A stretch of DNA of 64,000 bases from Pedobacter roseus (GTDB lineage: Bacteria > Bacteroidota > Bacteroidia > Sphingobacteriales > Sphingobacteriaceae), in contig NZ_CP060723.1 in NCBI RefSeq assembly GCF_014395225.1, positions 2,666,001-2,730,000 on the forward strand, read 5' to 3'. Position numbers and translations under genes: made by a program. A model generated the notes under the pieces. It was not told the origin of the DNA and made no database searches. It saw only the letters and a list, made by a program, of their open reading frames with translations. Shown in pieces: positions 45,623 to 54,210 of this stretch; positions within the stretch are counted from its first letter, which is position 1, and every line of letters begins with the position of its first letter.

Positions 45623-46591
45623 ATGTTAGAAACGCAGTTTGCAGATATTGTCAGCTTAATTAAAAATGCCAGGGCAGTGGCATTGAAAACTGTTAATTCA
45701 ACATTAATAAACCTATACTGGAATATTGGCGAGTATATACATAATAGAGTTAAAAATGTCGAATGGGGGCAATCAGTAGTAAAACAACTAGCAGAATTTT
45801 TATCAAAAAATGAACCTGATTTAAAAGGCTTCTCTGACAAAAATCTTTGGCGAATGAAGCAGTTTTACGAAAGTTATAAAGATTACCCAAAACTCTCACC
45901 ACTGGTGAGAGAAATTAGCTGGTCACACAATTTAGCCATTTTTTCACGATGTAATAGCCCTGAATCTCGAGAATTTTATATTAAACTATCTAAAAAAGAA
46001 AATTATTCCTTTAGAGAATTAGATCGTCAGATCTCATCTGGTTTTTTTGAAAGATCAATTATAGGAAATACAAAACTCTCAACAGTGTTGAGAGAATTAC
46101 ACACCGATCTGGAAAACAGCTTTAAAGACACTTATGTATTCGAATTTCTAAATCTCCCTGAGCCTCATAACGAAAGCGATTTACAAAAAAAATTGGTTCA
46201 GGAAATGAGAAATTTCATTCTTGAACTCGGAAAAGACTTTTTATTTATTAGTGAAGAATATAAAATACAGGTTGGTAATAGCGATTTCTATATTGATCTT
46301 CTTTTCTACCACCGTGGCTTACAATGTTTAGTTGCATTTGAATTAAAGGTAGATAAATTTAAGCCTGAACATTTAGGTCAGTTAAATTTCTATTTGGAAG
46401 CCTTAGATAGAGATGTTAAAAAGTCAAATGAAAATCCAAGCATTGGTATTCTGCTTTGTAAGGATAAAGATAACGAAGTGGTAGAATATGCGTTGAGCCG
46501 GAGCCTCTCACCTACTTTGGTAGCAGAATACAAAACACAGTTACCCGACAAAAAATTACTTCAAAGAAAAATACACGAATTATTCAAATAA
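45623..46591 (+). CDS. YhcG-type (DUF1016) PD-(D/E)XK nuclease
   Basis: A 322-residue protein of the DUF1016/YhcG family. The N-terminal winged-helix part has LINLYWNIGEYIHNR and GFSDKNLWRMKQFYESY. The C-terminal PD-(D/E)XK domain has FYIDLLFYHRGLQCLVAFELKVDKFKPEHLGQLNFYLEAL, with the Asp and E-L-K residues expected for metal binding. These proteins are often found in mobile or restriction-associated loci. Here it stands alone, divergent from recQ and 14 nt before a large amidohydrolase gene. Confidence 0.9.
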   Translation: MLETQFADIVSLIKNARAVALKTVNSTLINLYWNIGEYIHNRVKNVEWGQSVVKQLAEFLSKNEPDLKGFSDKNLWRMKQFYESYKDYPKLSPLVREISWSHNLAIFSRCNSPESREFYIKLSKKENYSFRELDRQISSGFFERSIIGNTKLSTVLRELHTDLENSFKDTYVFEFLNLPEPHNESDLQKKLVQEMRNFILELGKDFLFISEEYKIQVGNSDFYIDLLFYHRGLQCLVAFELKVDKFKPEHLGQLNFYLEALDRDVKKSNENPSIGILLCKDKDNEVVEYALSRSLSPTLVAEYKTQLPDKKLLQRKIHELFK

Positions 46592-46605
46592 CCATCCAAT
46601 ATATA

Positions 46606-49600
46606 ATGAAACACCTCTATTTTTTATCCGCTCTTTCGCTATTATTTTTCAGTTCTTACGCCCAGGAAAAAAAATGGGACATTGAAAAATACCAGGGCAC
46701 TACAAAAAACTTCACCCTAAACACAGATGAAGGCACCTGGATGAACCTTGATGTAAGTGCCGACGGACAGGAAATTACTTTTGATTTACTGGGCGATATT
46801 TACGTGATGCCCATTAGTGGTGGCGTGGCAAAACTGATCAGCGGAGGTGCAGCATGGGATGTGCAGCCAAGATTTAGCCCTAATGGAAAATACATTTCTT
46901 ACACAAGCGATAAAAGCGGAGGTGATAATATCTGGATCATGAACCGTGATGGTTCAGGCAAAAAGCAGATTACCAAAGAGAGTTTCAGGTTATTGAATAA
47001 TGCAACCTGGATGCCTAATAGCGAATACCTGGTGGCCAGAAAACACTTTACGGCCAGCCGATCGTTAGGTGCCGGTGAAATGTGGATGTACAGCATAAAC
47101 GGCGGCGATGGTGTGCAGTTAACCAAACGTAAAAACGATCAGCAGGATGCTGGTGAGCCAAATGTTTCGCCAGATGGAAGATATGTTTATTTTAGTGAAG
47201 ATGTTAGCCCTGGCCCAAACTTCGAATATAGCAAAGATCCTAACGGAACCATTTATGCCATCCGTCAGCTAGATTTAACGACAGGAAAATTAACTACTTT
47301 GATTAATGAGCAGGGAGGCGCTTGCCGTCCGCAGGTTTCGCCTGATGGAAATATGATTGCTTTTGTAAAACGGGTAAGGCTAAAATCTACTTTATATGTT
47401 CAAAATCTTAAAACTGGTGAAGAATGGCCTGTAAACGAAGATTTATCACATGATCAGCAGGAAACCTGGGCAATTTTTGGCGTTTATCCGAATTTCGCCT
47501 GGACACCAGACAGCAAAAGCATCGTTTTTTATGCCAAAGGAAAAATCAGGAAAACCGAAATAGGTACATTGATCAACAGCACCATTCCTTTTCAGGCGAA
47601 TACCATTCAAACTGTACAACAAGCCTTACATTTTGAACAGCAGGTTTTCAGCAATGAATTTTCTGCTAAAATGTTGAGACAACTTACCACCTCCCCTGAT
47701 GGAAAAACCATTGTTTTTAATGCAGCAGGATATTTATACAAACAAGAATTACCCGCAGGAACACCAGAAAGATTAACGAATGGTTTGGATTTCGAATTCG
47801 AACCGGCTTTTAGTCCGGATGGAAAATATGTGGTTTATACCACCTGGAGTGATGAATTGCGTGGAGCAATAAAAAGAACCGATCTCAAATCGGCTAAAAC
47901 CATCACCCTAAGCGACGAAAAAGGTTTTTATTATTCTCCGCAATACTCAACCAAAGGTGATAGGATCGTTTTCAGAAAAGGAAGTGGAAATGATGTTTTG
48001 GGCTATAATTATGGCCGCGGAACAGGTATTTTCATGATGCCGGCCAACGGAGGCGCAAAAACCTTGGTTTCTGATAACGGCATCCGTCCGCAGTTTAACA
48101 ATACCGACACCCGCATTTATTTCCAAAGTTATGCAGATGGGAAAAAAGCCCTAAAAAGCATTGATTTAAACGGTGCAAATGAAAGAACACACTTTACGTC
48201 TCAATATGCCAATCAGTTCATCATCAGCCCTGATAATAAATGGCTCGCATTTAATGAGTTGTTCAATGTTTACATCACACCGATGATCAATGTGGGGACT
48301 GCCCAGGATGCTTCTGCAGGAAATAAAGCGATTCCGGTTACCAAAGTAACTACCGATGGCGGAACCTATATCCAATGGAGTGTTGATAGCAAAAACCTGC
48401 ACTGGACGTTAGGACCAAAATATTTCACCATAGATGTAAACAGTGCTTTCAATTTTGATGGCACCACGCCTAAAACCGAAGCTTCATCAACCGATATCAA
48501 CCTGGTATTAAAATCAGATGTTCCTACGGGAATTGTGGCTTTAAAAGGTGCAAGAATCATTTCAATGAAAGGTGATGAAGTAATTGAAAATGGAACCATT
48601 CTTACCGATGGTAATAAAATTACTGCAATCGGGAAATCGGATGCGATAACCATCCCGGCCAATGCCAAAGTAATTGATGTAAATGGCAAAACCATTATGC
48701 CAGGCATTGTTGATGTTCATGCACATTTACGCACCAGTCCGGATGGGATTACACCACAGAGCGACTGGAGTTATATGGCCAATTTAGCCTTTGGCGTAAC
48801 CACTTCACACGATCCATCGAGCAATACAGAAATGGTTTTTAGCCAAAGCGAAATGCTTAAGGCTGGTAGAATGGTTGGTCCGAGGGTTTATTCTACCGGC
48901 TCTATTTTATATGGTGCCGATGGTGATTTCAAGGTTGTGATTAACAGTTTAGACGATGCATTAGCCAACTTACGCAGGTTAAAAGCCGTTGGTGCGTTTT
49001 CGGTAAAATCATACAATCAGCCACGCAGGGAGCAGCGTCAACAGATTTTAGAAGCTGCCCGACAGTTAAAAATGGAAGTTGTTCCTGAAGGCGGCTCAAC
49101 GTTTTTTACTAATATGAATATGGTTGCTGATGGGCATACCGGAATTGAGCACAGTATCCCGGTTTTACCGGTTTATAAAGATGTAACTACGCTTTGGAAC
49201 AATACCGAAGTGGGCTACACCCCTACTTTAATTGTGGCTTATGGCGGTCAGTGGGGTGAAAACTACTGGTACGATAGAACCAACGTTTGGGAAAACGAAA
49301 AATTAATGACTTACACCCCACGCTCCATTATTGATGCAAGGGCAAGACGCAGGACTACTTCCGAATACAGTGATTATAACCACATTGATATTGCAAAAGC
49401 CACTAAACAAATTGCAGATGGTGGTACCAAGGTTAACCTTGGTGCACACGGGCAAATACAAGGTTTAGGAGCACATTGGGAACTGTGGATGTTGGTTCAA
49501 GGTGGATTTAGTCCGTTGCAGGCCATTAGGGCAGCAACATTGAATGGAGCAGGCTATTTGGGTATGAATAAAGAAATTGGTTCATTAGAGGTTGGTAAAC

Positions 49601-49833
49601 TGGCAGATATGGTAATTATGGATGCTAACCCTTTGGATGATATTAGAAATTCAGAGAAAATCAAATATGTCATGATCAATGGCCGCCTTTATGATAGTGC
49701 CACCTTGAACGAAGTAGGTACAAGAGAAAAACTTCGTGGCAGGCTGTGGTTCGAGAATATCAGGGGAAATAGCTATATTATTCCAAACGGAGAATCAGAA
49801 ACCTGGACTTTTACCGTTCCGCACTGTGATTAA
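46606..49833 (+). CDS. Exported TolB-propeller/amidohydrolase fusion
   Basis: A 1075-residue exported protein with signal peptide MKHLYFLSALSLLFFSSYAQ. Residues about 40-650 are a TolB-like WD40/PD40 propeller with repeated SPDGK-type motifs (FSPNGKYISYTSD, FSPDGKYVVYTTW). Residues about 670-1060 are an amidohydrolase barrel with the metal HxH in MPGIVDVHAHLR, HIG-like LGAHGQIQGLG and LEVGKLADMVIMDANPL. The family splits cyclic amides or peptides; the substrate here is unknown. The propeller may gate the active site or bind peptide. It is not in an operon with a transporter. Confidence 0.9.
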   Translation: MKHLYFLSALSLLFFSSYAQEKKWDIEKYQGTTKNFTLNTDEGTWMNLDVSADGQEITFDLLGDIYVMPISGGVAKLISGGAAWDVQPRFSPNGKYISYTSDKSGGDNIWIMNRDGSGKKQITKESFRLLNNATWMPNSEYLVARKHFTASRSLGAGEMWMYSINGGDGVQLTKRKNDQQDAGEPNVSPDGRYVYFSEDVSPGPNFEYSKDPNGTIYAIRQLDLTTGKLTTLINEQGGACRPQVSPDGNMIAFVKRVRLKSTLYVQNLKTGEEWPVNEDLSHDQQETWAIFGVYPNFAWTPDSKSIVFYAKGKIRKTEIGTLINSTIPFQANTIQTVQQALHFEQQVFSNEFSAKMLRQLTTSPDGKTIVFNAAGYLYKQELPAGTPERLTNGLDFEFEPAFSPDGKYVVYTTWSDELRGAIKRTDLKSAKTITLSDEKGFYYSPQYSTKGDRIVFRKGSGNDVLGYNYGRGTGIFMMPANGGAKTLVSDNGIRPQFNNTDTRIYFQSYADGKKALKSIDLNGANERTHFTSQYANQFIISPDNKWLAFNELFNVYITPMINVGTAQDASAGNKAIPVTKVTTDGGTYIQWSVDSKNLHWTLGPKYFTIDVNSAFNFDGTTPKTEASSTDINLVLKSDVPTGIVALKGARIISMKGDEVIENGTILTDGNKITAIGKSDAITIPANAKVIDVNGKTIMPGIVDVHAHLRTSPDGITPQSDWSYMANLAFGVTTSHDPSSNTEMVFSQSEMLKAGRMVGPRVYSTGSILYGADGDFKVVINSLDDALANLRRLKAVGAFSVKSYNQPRREQRQQILEAARQLKMEVVPEGGSTFFTNMNMVADGHTGIEHSIPVLPVYKDVTTLWNNTEVGYTPTLIVAYGGQWGENYWYDRTNVWENEKLMTYTPRSIIDARARRRTTSEYSDYNHIDIAKATKQIADGGTKVNLGAHGQIQGLGAHWELWMLVQGGFSPLQAIRAATLNGAGYLGMNKEIGSLEVGKLADMVIMDANPLDDIRNSEKIKYVMINGRLYDSATLNEVGTREKLRGRLWFENIRGNSYIIPNGESETWTFTVPHCD

Positions 49834-49861
49834 TTATTTAGTATAATAATCTAATTTTAAG

Positions 49862-49869
49862 TAAATTTG
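49862..49869 (+). promoter_or_regulatory. Putative -7 box for the toxin-antitoxin pair
   Basis: TAAATTTG, TAnnTTTG, ending 5 nt before the ATG at 49874. The transcript could be leaderless. No clear -33 at the usual distance except TTTA-like bases. Confidence 0.4.
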
Positions 49870-49873
49870 ATTT

Positions 49874-50095
49874 ATGGAAACCGTATTACTACAGATCAAT
49901 AACAATAAAGCATACCAACTTCTTAAGAATTTGGAAGACTTGAATATTGTAAAGGTTTTAAAAAAATCAGTATTAACTGATAAAAAAAAGTCAGCTCATG
50001 ATTTTATTGGCCTGATCTCGAAGTCAGATATGGATCTGATTGATAAAGCTGTTGAACAAGATTGTGAAAACATCGATCTAGATGGCTGGAAATAG
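49874..50095 (+). CDS. Small antitoxin-like protein upstream of VapC
   Basis: A 73-residue protein with a Lys-rich middle (VKVLKKSVLTDKKKS) and an acidic C-terminus (QDCENIDLDGWK). It overlaps the PIN-domain gene by 14 bp, the usual VapBC-type arrangement. I do not recognise a DNA-binding family. Its N-terminal METVLLQINNNKAYQLLKNLEDL resembles short Bacteroidota antitoxins. Antitoxin identity rests on the context. Confidence 0.75.
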   Translation: METVLLQINNNKAYQLLKNLEDLNIVKVLKKSVLTDKKKSAHDFIGLISKSDMDLIDKAVEQDCENIDLDGWK

Positions 50096-50471
50096 GGTAT
50101 TAATAGATACTAATATCATTTCTGCACTGTTTAAAGGCGATGTTAGTGTAGCAAACCACATAGATAAATCTGAAATATATTTATCTTCAATTGTTATTGG
50201 AGAACTCTGCTATGGTGCTGAATATTCAATTAAGATTGAACAAAATCTTGCCAATATTAAAGAGCTTATTGCAGCTTACAATATTTTGCATATAGATGAT
50301 GAAACAGCACTTATCTATGGTAAAATCAAAGTCGATTTAAGAAGAAAAGGTACTCCTATTCCCGAAAATGATATTTGGATAGCATCATCGGCAATACAGC
50401 ATAAACTTAAGCTAAGCACAAGAGATAAGCATTTTCAAGAAATCTCAGGATTAAAAATATTGGCCTGGTAA
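50082..50471 (+). CDS. VapC-type PIN-domain toxin
   Basis: A 129-residue PIN-domain RNase. The acidic quartet is D9 (LIDTNIISALF), E41 (VIGELCYGAEY), D97 (PENDIWIAS) and D115 (STRDKHF). VapC toxins cut RNA, often tRNA, when freed from the antitoxin. It overlaps the small upstream gene by 14 bp. This is the only toxin-antitoxin pair seen in the window. Confidence 0.92.
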   Translation: MAGNRVLIDTNIISALFKGDVSVANHIDKSEIYLSSIVIGELCYGAEYSIKIEQNLANIKELIAAYNILHIDDETALIYGKIKVDLRRKGTPIPENDIWIASSAIQHKLKLSTRDKHFQEISGLKILAW

Positions 50472-50537
50472 ATTATAAATCTCAAACCTGAATATTTGCA
50501 ATTCTAAATTCCAAATAAGAGCGTAAAGCTGTCGCAA

Positions 50538-50810
50538 ATGAATATTATGAAACCAAATAAACTTTATACTACCGCTTCAGTTATATTCTTAATATTAAGC
50601 ATACTGGTTTTCTCTTATAGCGGCTATTACATTTTGGGCATCCAGACTGTAAACTTATTCCTTGCACTTATTGCGATGGCTTACATCACTTCTTTTATAG
50701 CGTTGATGAAAAACCGGAAATCCATTATATCATGGGTATTGCTCATCGTAAATTCGATTATACTCATCTGTATTATCTATTTTCTTACGCATTTTAAAAT
50801 GAAAATGTGA
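50538..50810 (+). CDS. Small hypothetical membrane protein
   Basis: A 90-residue protein with three hydrophobic segments (ASVIFLILSILVFSYSGYYI, LFLALIAMAYITSFIALM, VLLIVNSIILICIIYFL). No family recognised. Its start (ATG at 50538 or 50547) is not certain. It is 66 nt after the toxin gene and may be independent of it. Confidence 0.6.
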   Translation: MNIMKPNKLYTTASVIFLILSILVFSYSGYYILGIQTVNLFLALIAMAYITSFIALMKNRKSIISWVLLIVNSIILICIIYFLTHFKMKM

Positions 50811-50850
50811 TTTTAGTGATGTTTGCGATAGAAAGACGATTAAATCGTCA

Positions 50851-53046
50851 TTAAAGCACTAGCAAACCATATTCCCTTAACGTATTTATGGGTTTTGAAT
50901 ACCAGAAAAGTTCAAAGTTTTCCAACTCTGTTTCAAAATCGGTTTTAATTTCTTGAAAAGTATATACTTTCTCATTCGAAATCGAAATTTTATTCAAAAC
51001 AGCAGTTAACCACTCGCCTTCTCTTTTATTGGTTTGAACCGTAAAAGTTTCCTTTTTATCGTGGAAGGTAAGAGAGGCCATTTCCCAGGTATTTCCTTTT
51101 TTCGATTTTGTAAAATAGTCGGCAGATGGCTTTCCTCCTATCCACACTACTTTTGCAGTTGGTTTCGTATTAAAATGATCGCCGTCGTTTAATGCCTTTT
51201 CAATAAAATCAGCAGGAATTTTCGTTCTTGGAATCTTAAAATCGAACCAATCCTGTAATTCGTAATCAAAACAGATGCCATGCATAAAATTAAAGAGTGA
51301 TTTCTTTAATCCATAGCTGAATTTATTGTGATCAATCCCTGTTTTATCGGTATAATTAATATCGTTATTCGCAAAAGTTCCGATTGCTTCGGTTTCTTTT
51401 ACCACGCCAAATTTTTCAGGGTACATCCCCACCGGACTATGTGCTGTCATGGCAAACTGGTGCCAAAAACCCGATTGTAATATGCCTACTTCAAATAATT
51501 GACGTACCATTTCTAAGCTATCAACCGTTTCCTGCACCGTTTGCGTAGGATAACCATACATTAAATAAGCATGAACCATAATTCCTGCCTCAGTGAAATT
51601 GCGGGTAACTTTAGCCACCTGCTCTACGGTTACCCCTTTATCGATCAGTTTTAACAAACGATCGGATGCTACTTCCAATCCGCCTGAAACGGCAATGCAT
51701 CCGGAAGCTTTGAGCAACAAACATAAATCCTGACTAAAGCTCTTTTCAAAACGAATATTTGTCCACCAGGTAACCGCTAATTTCCTTCTGATAATTTCTA
51801 AAGCTACTTCGCGCATCAATGCTGGTGGTGCTGCTTCATCAACAAAATGGAAACCATTCTGTCCGGTTTTCTCATATAGATCCTCAATCCGATCTACAAT
51901 CAATTTAGCCGCAACCGGTTCGTAAACTTTAATATAATCTAAAGAAATATCGCAGAAAGTACATTTACCCCAGTAACAGCCATGCGCCATGGTGAGTTTA
52001 TTCCAGCGTCCATCGCTCCACATGCGGTGCATCGGGTTAACAATTTCAATTACTGAAATATATTTATCCAAAAGCAGGCCTGTATAATCGGGTGTGCCTA
52101 CATCAGCTTGTTTATAATCGTTTCTGAAGGCATCGTTACGGTAAACTACTTTACCATTTTCAAGCAGAAAAGTTCTTTTGTAAAAATGGGCTTCAGCCGG
52201 GATGGGATGTGTAATATTATGGTACAACAATTCTATCGGCAACTCGCCATCATCCAGTGTAATGTAATCGAAAAACTCAAAAACCCTTACATCTGATAAC
52301 GACCTTAACTCGGTATTCGGAAAACCACCACCCATAGAAATTTTAATTTCAGGATGATTAGCCTTTATCCATTGCGCACAGCGAAAAGCGCTGTATAAGT
52401 TGCCCGGAAAAGGAACTGAAATCAAAAATAATTTAGGCTGTACCGTTTCAATTTTCTCTTTTAAAACCGAAATCAGGATGTGATCGATGTAAGTAGATTC
52501 TCTTAATAATGCATTATATAACTCATCAAAAGAATTTGCACTTCTGCCTAAACGTTCGGCATATCGGCTAAAACCAAAATTTTCGTCGATACACTCTACA
52601 ATATAATCGGATATATCTTCGAGATAAAGTGTGGCCAGATGTTTTGCTTTATCCTGCGTACCCATTGCCCCAAAAGCCCAGTCTAACTCTTCTAATTGCG
52701 AAAAACGTGAAGCCTGGGGTAAAAAGTCATCGCTACATATCTGTAAAGCCAAAGTTGGGTTTTTGCCCTGCAAAAAGGCGATTACGGCATCAATGGTTTT
52801 TAAATATTCATCCTGCAAAGCAAAAATACGTTTGGCATTGTCGCTTTTAGGTTTTTGATTATCTACCCTAAATAAATCTTGTAATCCTTTTTTAGAGAAC
52901 AATTCCAAAATTACTTCAATTCCCAAGTCGGCCTGTGTTGAGCTGATATTTTTAGTATTCAGAAAACCTTTTATATAGGCCGTTGCTGGATATGGCGTAT
53001 TCAGTTGGGTAAACGGCGGCGTAATGGCAAGGATTTCGGTTTTCAA
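50851..53046 (-). CDS. B12-binding radical SAM protein
   Basis: About 731 residues from a TTG at 53046. An N-terminal cobalamin-binding-like Rossmann half precedes the radical SAM half. The cluster motif is HGCYWGKCTFCDIS: three Cys (357, 362, 365) spaced CX4CX2C rather than the common CX3CX2C. A GGLEVASDRLLKLIDKG motif follows. The upstream in-frame TTG at 53067 lies inside a TACTTTTG -7 box, so it is unlikely. The function is unknown; members include methylases and ring-forming enzymes. The 3' end is close to the small membrane gene but convergent. Confidence 0.85.
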   Translation of the reverse strand: MKTEILAITPPFTQLNTPYPATAYIKGFLNTKNISSTQADLGIEVILELFSKKGLQDLFRVDNQKPKSDNAKRIFALQDEYLKTIDAVIAFLQGKNPTLALQICSDDFLPQASRFSQLEELDWAFGAMGTQDKAKHLATLYLEDISDYIVECIDENFGFSRYAERLGRSANSFDELYNALLRESTYIDHILISVLKEKIETVQPKLFLISVPFPGNLYSAFRCAQWIKANHPEIKISMGGGFPNTELRSLSDVRVFEFFDYITLDDGELPIELLYHNITHPIPAEAHFYKRTFLLENGKVVYRNDAFRNDYKQADVGTPDYTGLLLDKYISVIEIVNPMHRMWSDGRWNKLTMAHGCYWGKCTFCDISLDYIKVYEPVAAKLIVDRIEDLYEKTGQNGFHFVDEAAPPALMREVALEIIRRKLAVTWWTNIRFEKSFSQDLCLLLKASGCIAVSGGLEVASDRLLKLIDKGVTVEQVAKVTRNFTEAGIMVHAYLMYGYPTQTVQETVDSLEMVRQLFEVGILQSGFWHQFAMTAHSPVGMYPEKFGVVKETEAIGTFANNDINYTDKTGIDHNKFSYGLKKSLFNFMHGICFDYELQDWFDFKIPRTKIPADFIEKALNDGDHFNTKPTAKVVWIGGKPSADYFTKSKKGNTWEMASLTFHDKKETFTVQTNKREGEWLTAVLNKISISNEKVYTFQEIKTDFETELENFELFWYSKPINTLREYGLLVL

Positions 53047-53064
53047 AAGGAATTGTTTTTTCTG

Positions 53065-53072
53065 CAAAAGTA
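53065..53072 (-). promoter_or_regulatory. Putative -7 box for the radical SAM gene
   Basis: TACTTTTG on the minus strand, 19 nt before the TTG at 53046. It excludes the TTG at 53067 as the start. Confidence 0.45.
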
Positions 53073-53249
53073 CGGGATTTTTGGAAGTTTAGCGGTGTAA
53101 TTTTAACACCATTACACTAGCTGAAGGTAAACTGCGATTAATTTTCAATGTTTCTGTGATTCCGTGGCTGTATTGACCTTTGAGCTAAAAGGCAAACTAA
53201 AAGCACAAACCAAACGTTTTAACCTTACATCAATACCTTTTCTACCTGA

Positions 53250-53966
53250 ATGAAAGTTTTTTGTTTTTACATCCTGATGCTCTGTGTGCAAATCGCCTTT
53301 GCGCAAAAAACATTTATATTTCCTAAAATTAAAACACAAGGCACTTCTGTTGAACAATTTACACCAGCCAACTGGATGATTATCGACCAGGTTAGTGGCG
53401 ACTTAAATAATGATGGTTCAGCGGATTTAGCAGTGGTTTTTGAATACAACAAACCGGTTGACGAAACCCGGGTTTATGGCGACAACAGCAGCGCCATTAT
53501 AAAAGAAACGCAAAAGCCCAGGATATTGGCTATATTTTTTAAAAATAAATCGACAGGTGTTTTAAGCTTATCTACGCAGAACAATGATTTTATCTTACGC
53601 TCCGAAGAAGGTGGTAAACTGGGCGACCCACTACAGCAAATTGCGATTAAAGACCAACAACTTTATCTCCGTTTTCAAGGAGGATCAGAGTGGCGCTGGG
53701 AATTGGGCTATACTTTTAAATTCGAAAACAAAGATTGGTTTTTAACCAGTGTCATCAATCTTTACTTTAATCAAAACAGTGGCGATATGACTGAAAGGGT
53801 TTACGATTTTAAAACACGGGAATTATTTACCACCGTTGGTAACCTGCACAGAAGGGATATTGCAAACCGCAGAACAAGTGAAGTATTATATTTTTCTGAA
53901 CTGAGAACGTTTAGGACATTTAAAAAGCCTTGGGCCTGGGAAATTATGCCAAATGTTTATTTGTAG
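53250..53966 (+). CDS. Exported hypothetical protein with an FG-GAP/EF-hand-like motif
   Basis: A 238-residue exported protein: signal peptide MKVFCFYILMLCVQIAFAQ. Near the N-terminus QVSGDLNNDGSADLAVVFEY resembles the calcium-binding DxDxDG-type loop of FG-GAP repeats. The rest (WRWELGYTFKFENKDWFLTS, EIMPNVYL) is not assigned. Proteins of this kind are common in Bacteroidota but of unknown role. It is followed at once by a palindromic element. Confidence 0.7.
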   Translation: MKVFCFYILMLCVQIAFAQKTFIFPKIKTQGTSVEQFTPANWMIIDQVSGDLNNDGSADLAVVFEYNKPVDETRVYGDNSSAIIKETQKPRILAIFFKNKSTGVLSLSTQNNDFILRSEEGGKLGDPLQQIAIKDQQLYLRFQGGSEWRWELGYTFKFENKDWFLTSVINLYFNQNSGDMTERVYDFKTRELFTTVGNLHRRDIANRRTSEVLYFSELRTFRTFKKPWAWEIMPNVYL

Positions 53967-53972
53967 TGGAGC

Positions 53973-54005
53973 AAACCTCGCAGGTTTTGAAAACCTGCGA
54001 GGTTT
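53973..54005. repeat. Perfect 33-bp palindrome (AAACCTGCGAGG core, copy 2)
   Basis: AAACCTCGCAGGTTTT, G, AAAACCTGCGAGGTTT: perfect 16-nt arms. It starts 7 nt after the stop of the exported protein and may act as a bidirectional terminator. The same core occurs at 17274-17304. Confidence 0.85.
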
Positions 54006-54210
54006 ATTTCAACTACCCCTTAATAACCAGTGTTTTAGATTAAATAAACCTGATAAAGTGAAAAGCCTGGAGCGAGGAACGAGTGAAGACTTGCAACGAT
54101 AGCAGGGCTGCACCATCCGAAGTATTACAGCCGCTTATTTCAAAATAATATTGACCACCTTAGTCACCTGAGAACATCTAAGTTATACAATTAGCATAAC
54201 CGCTAAAGGT

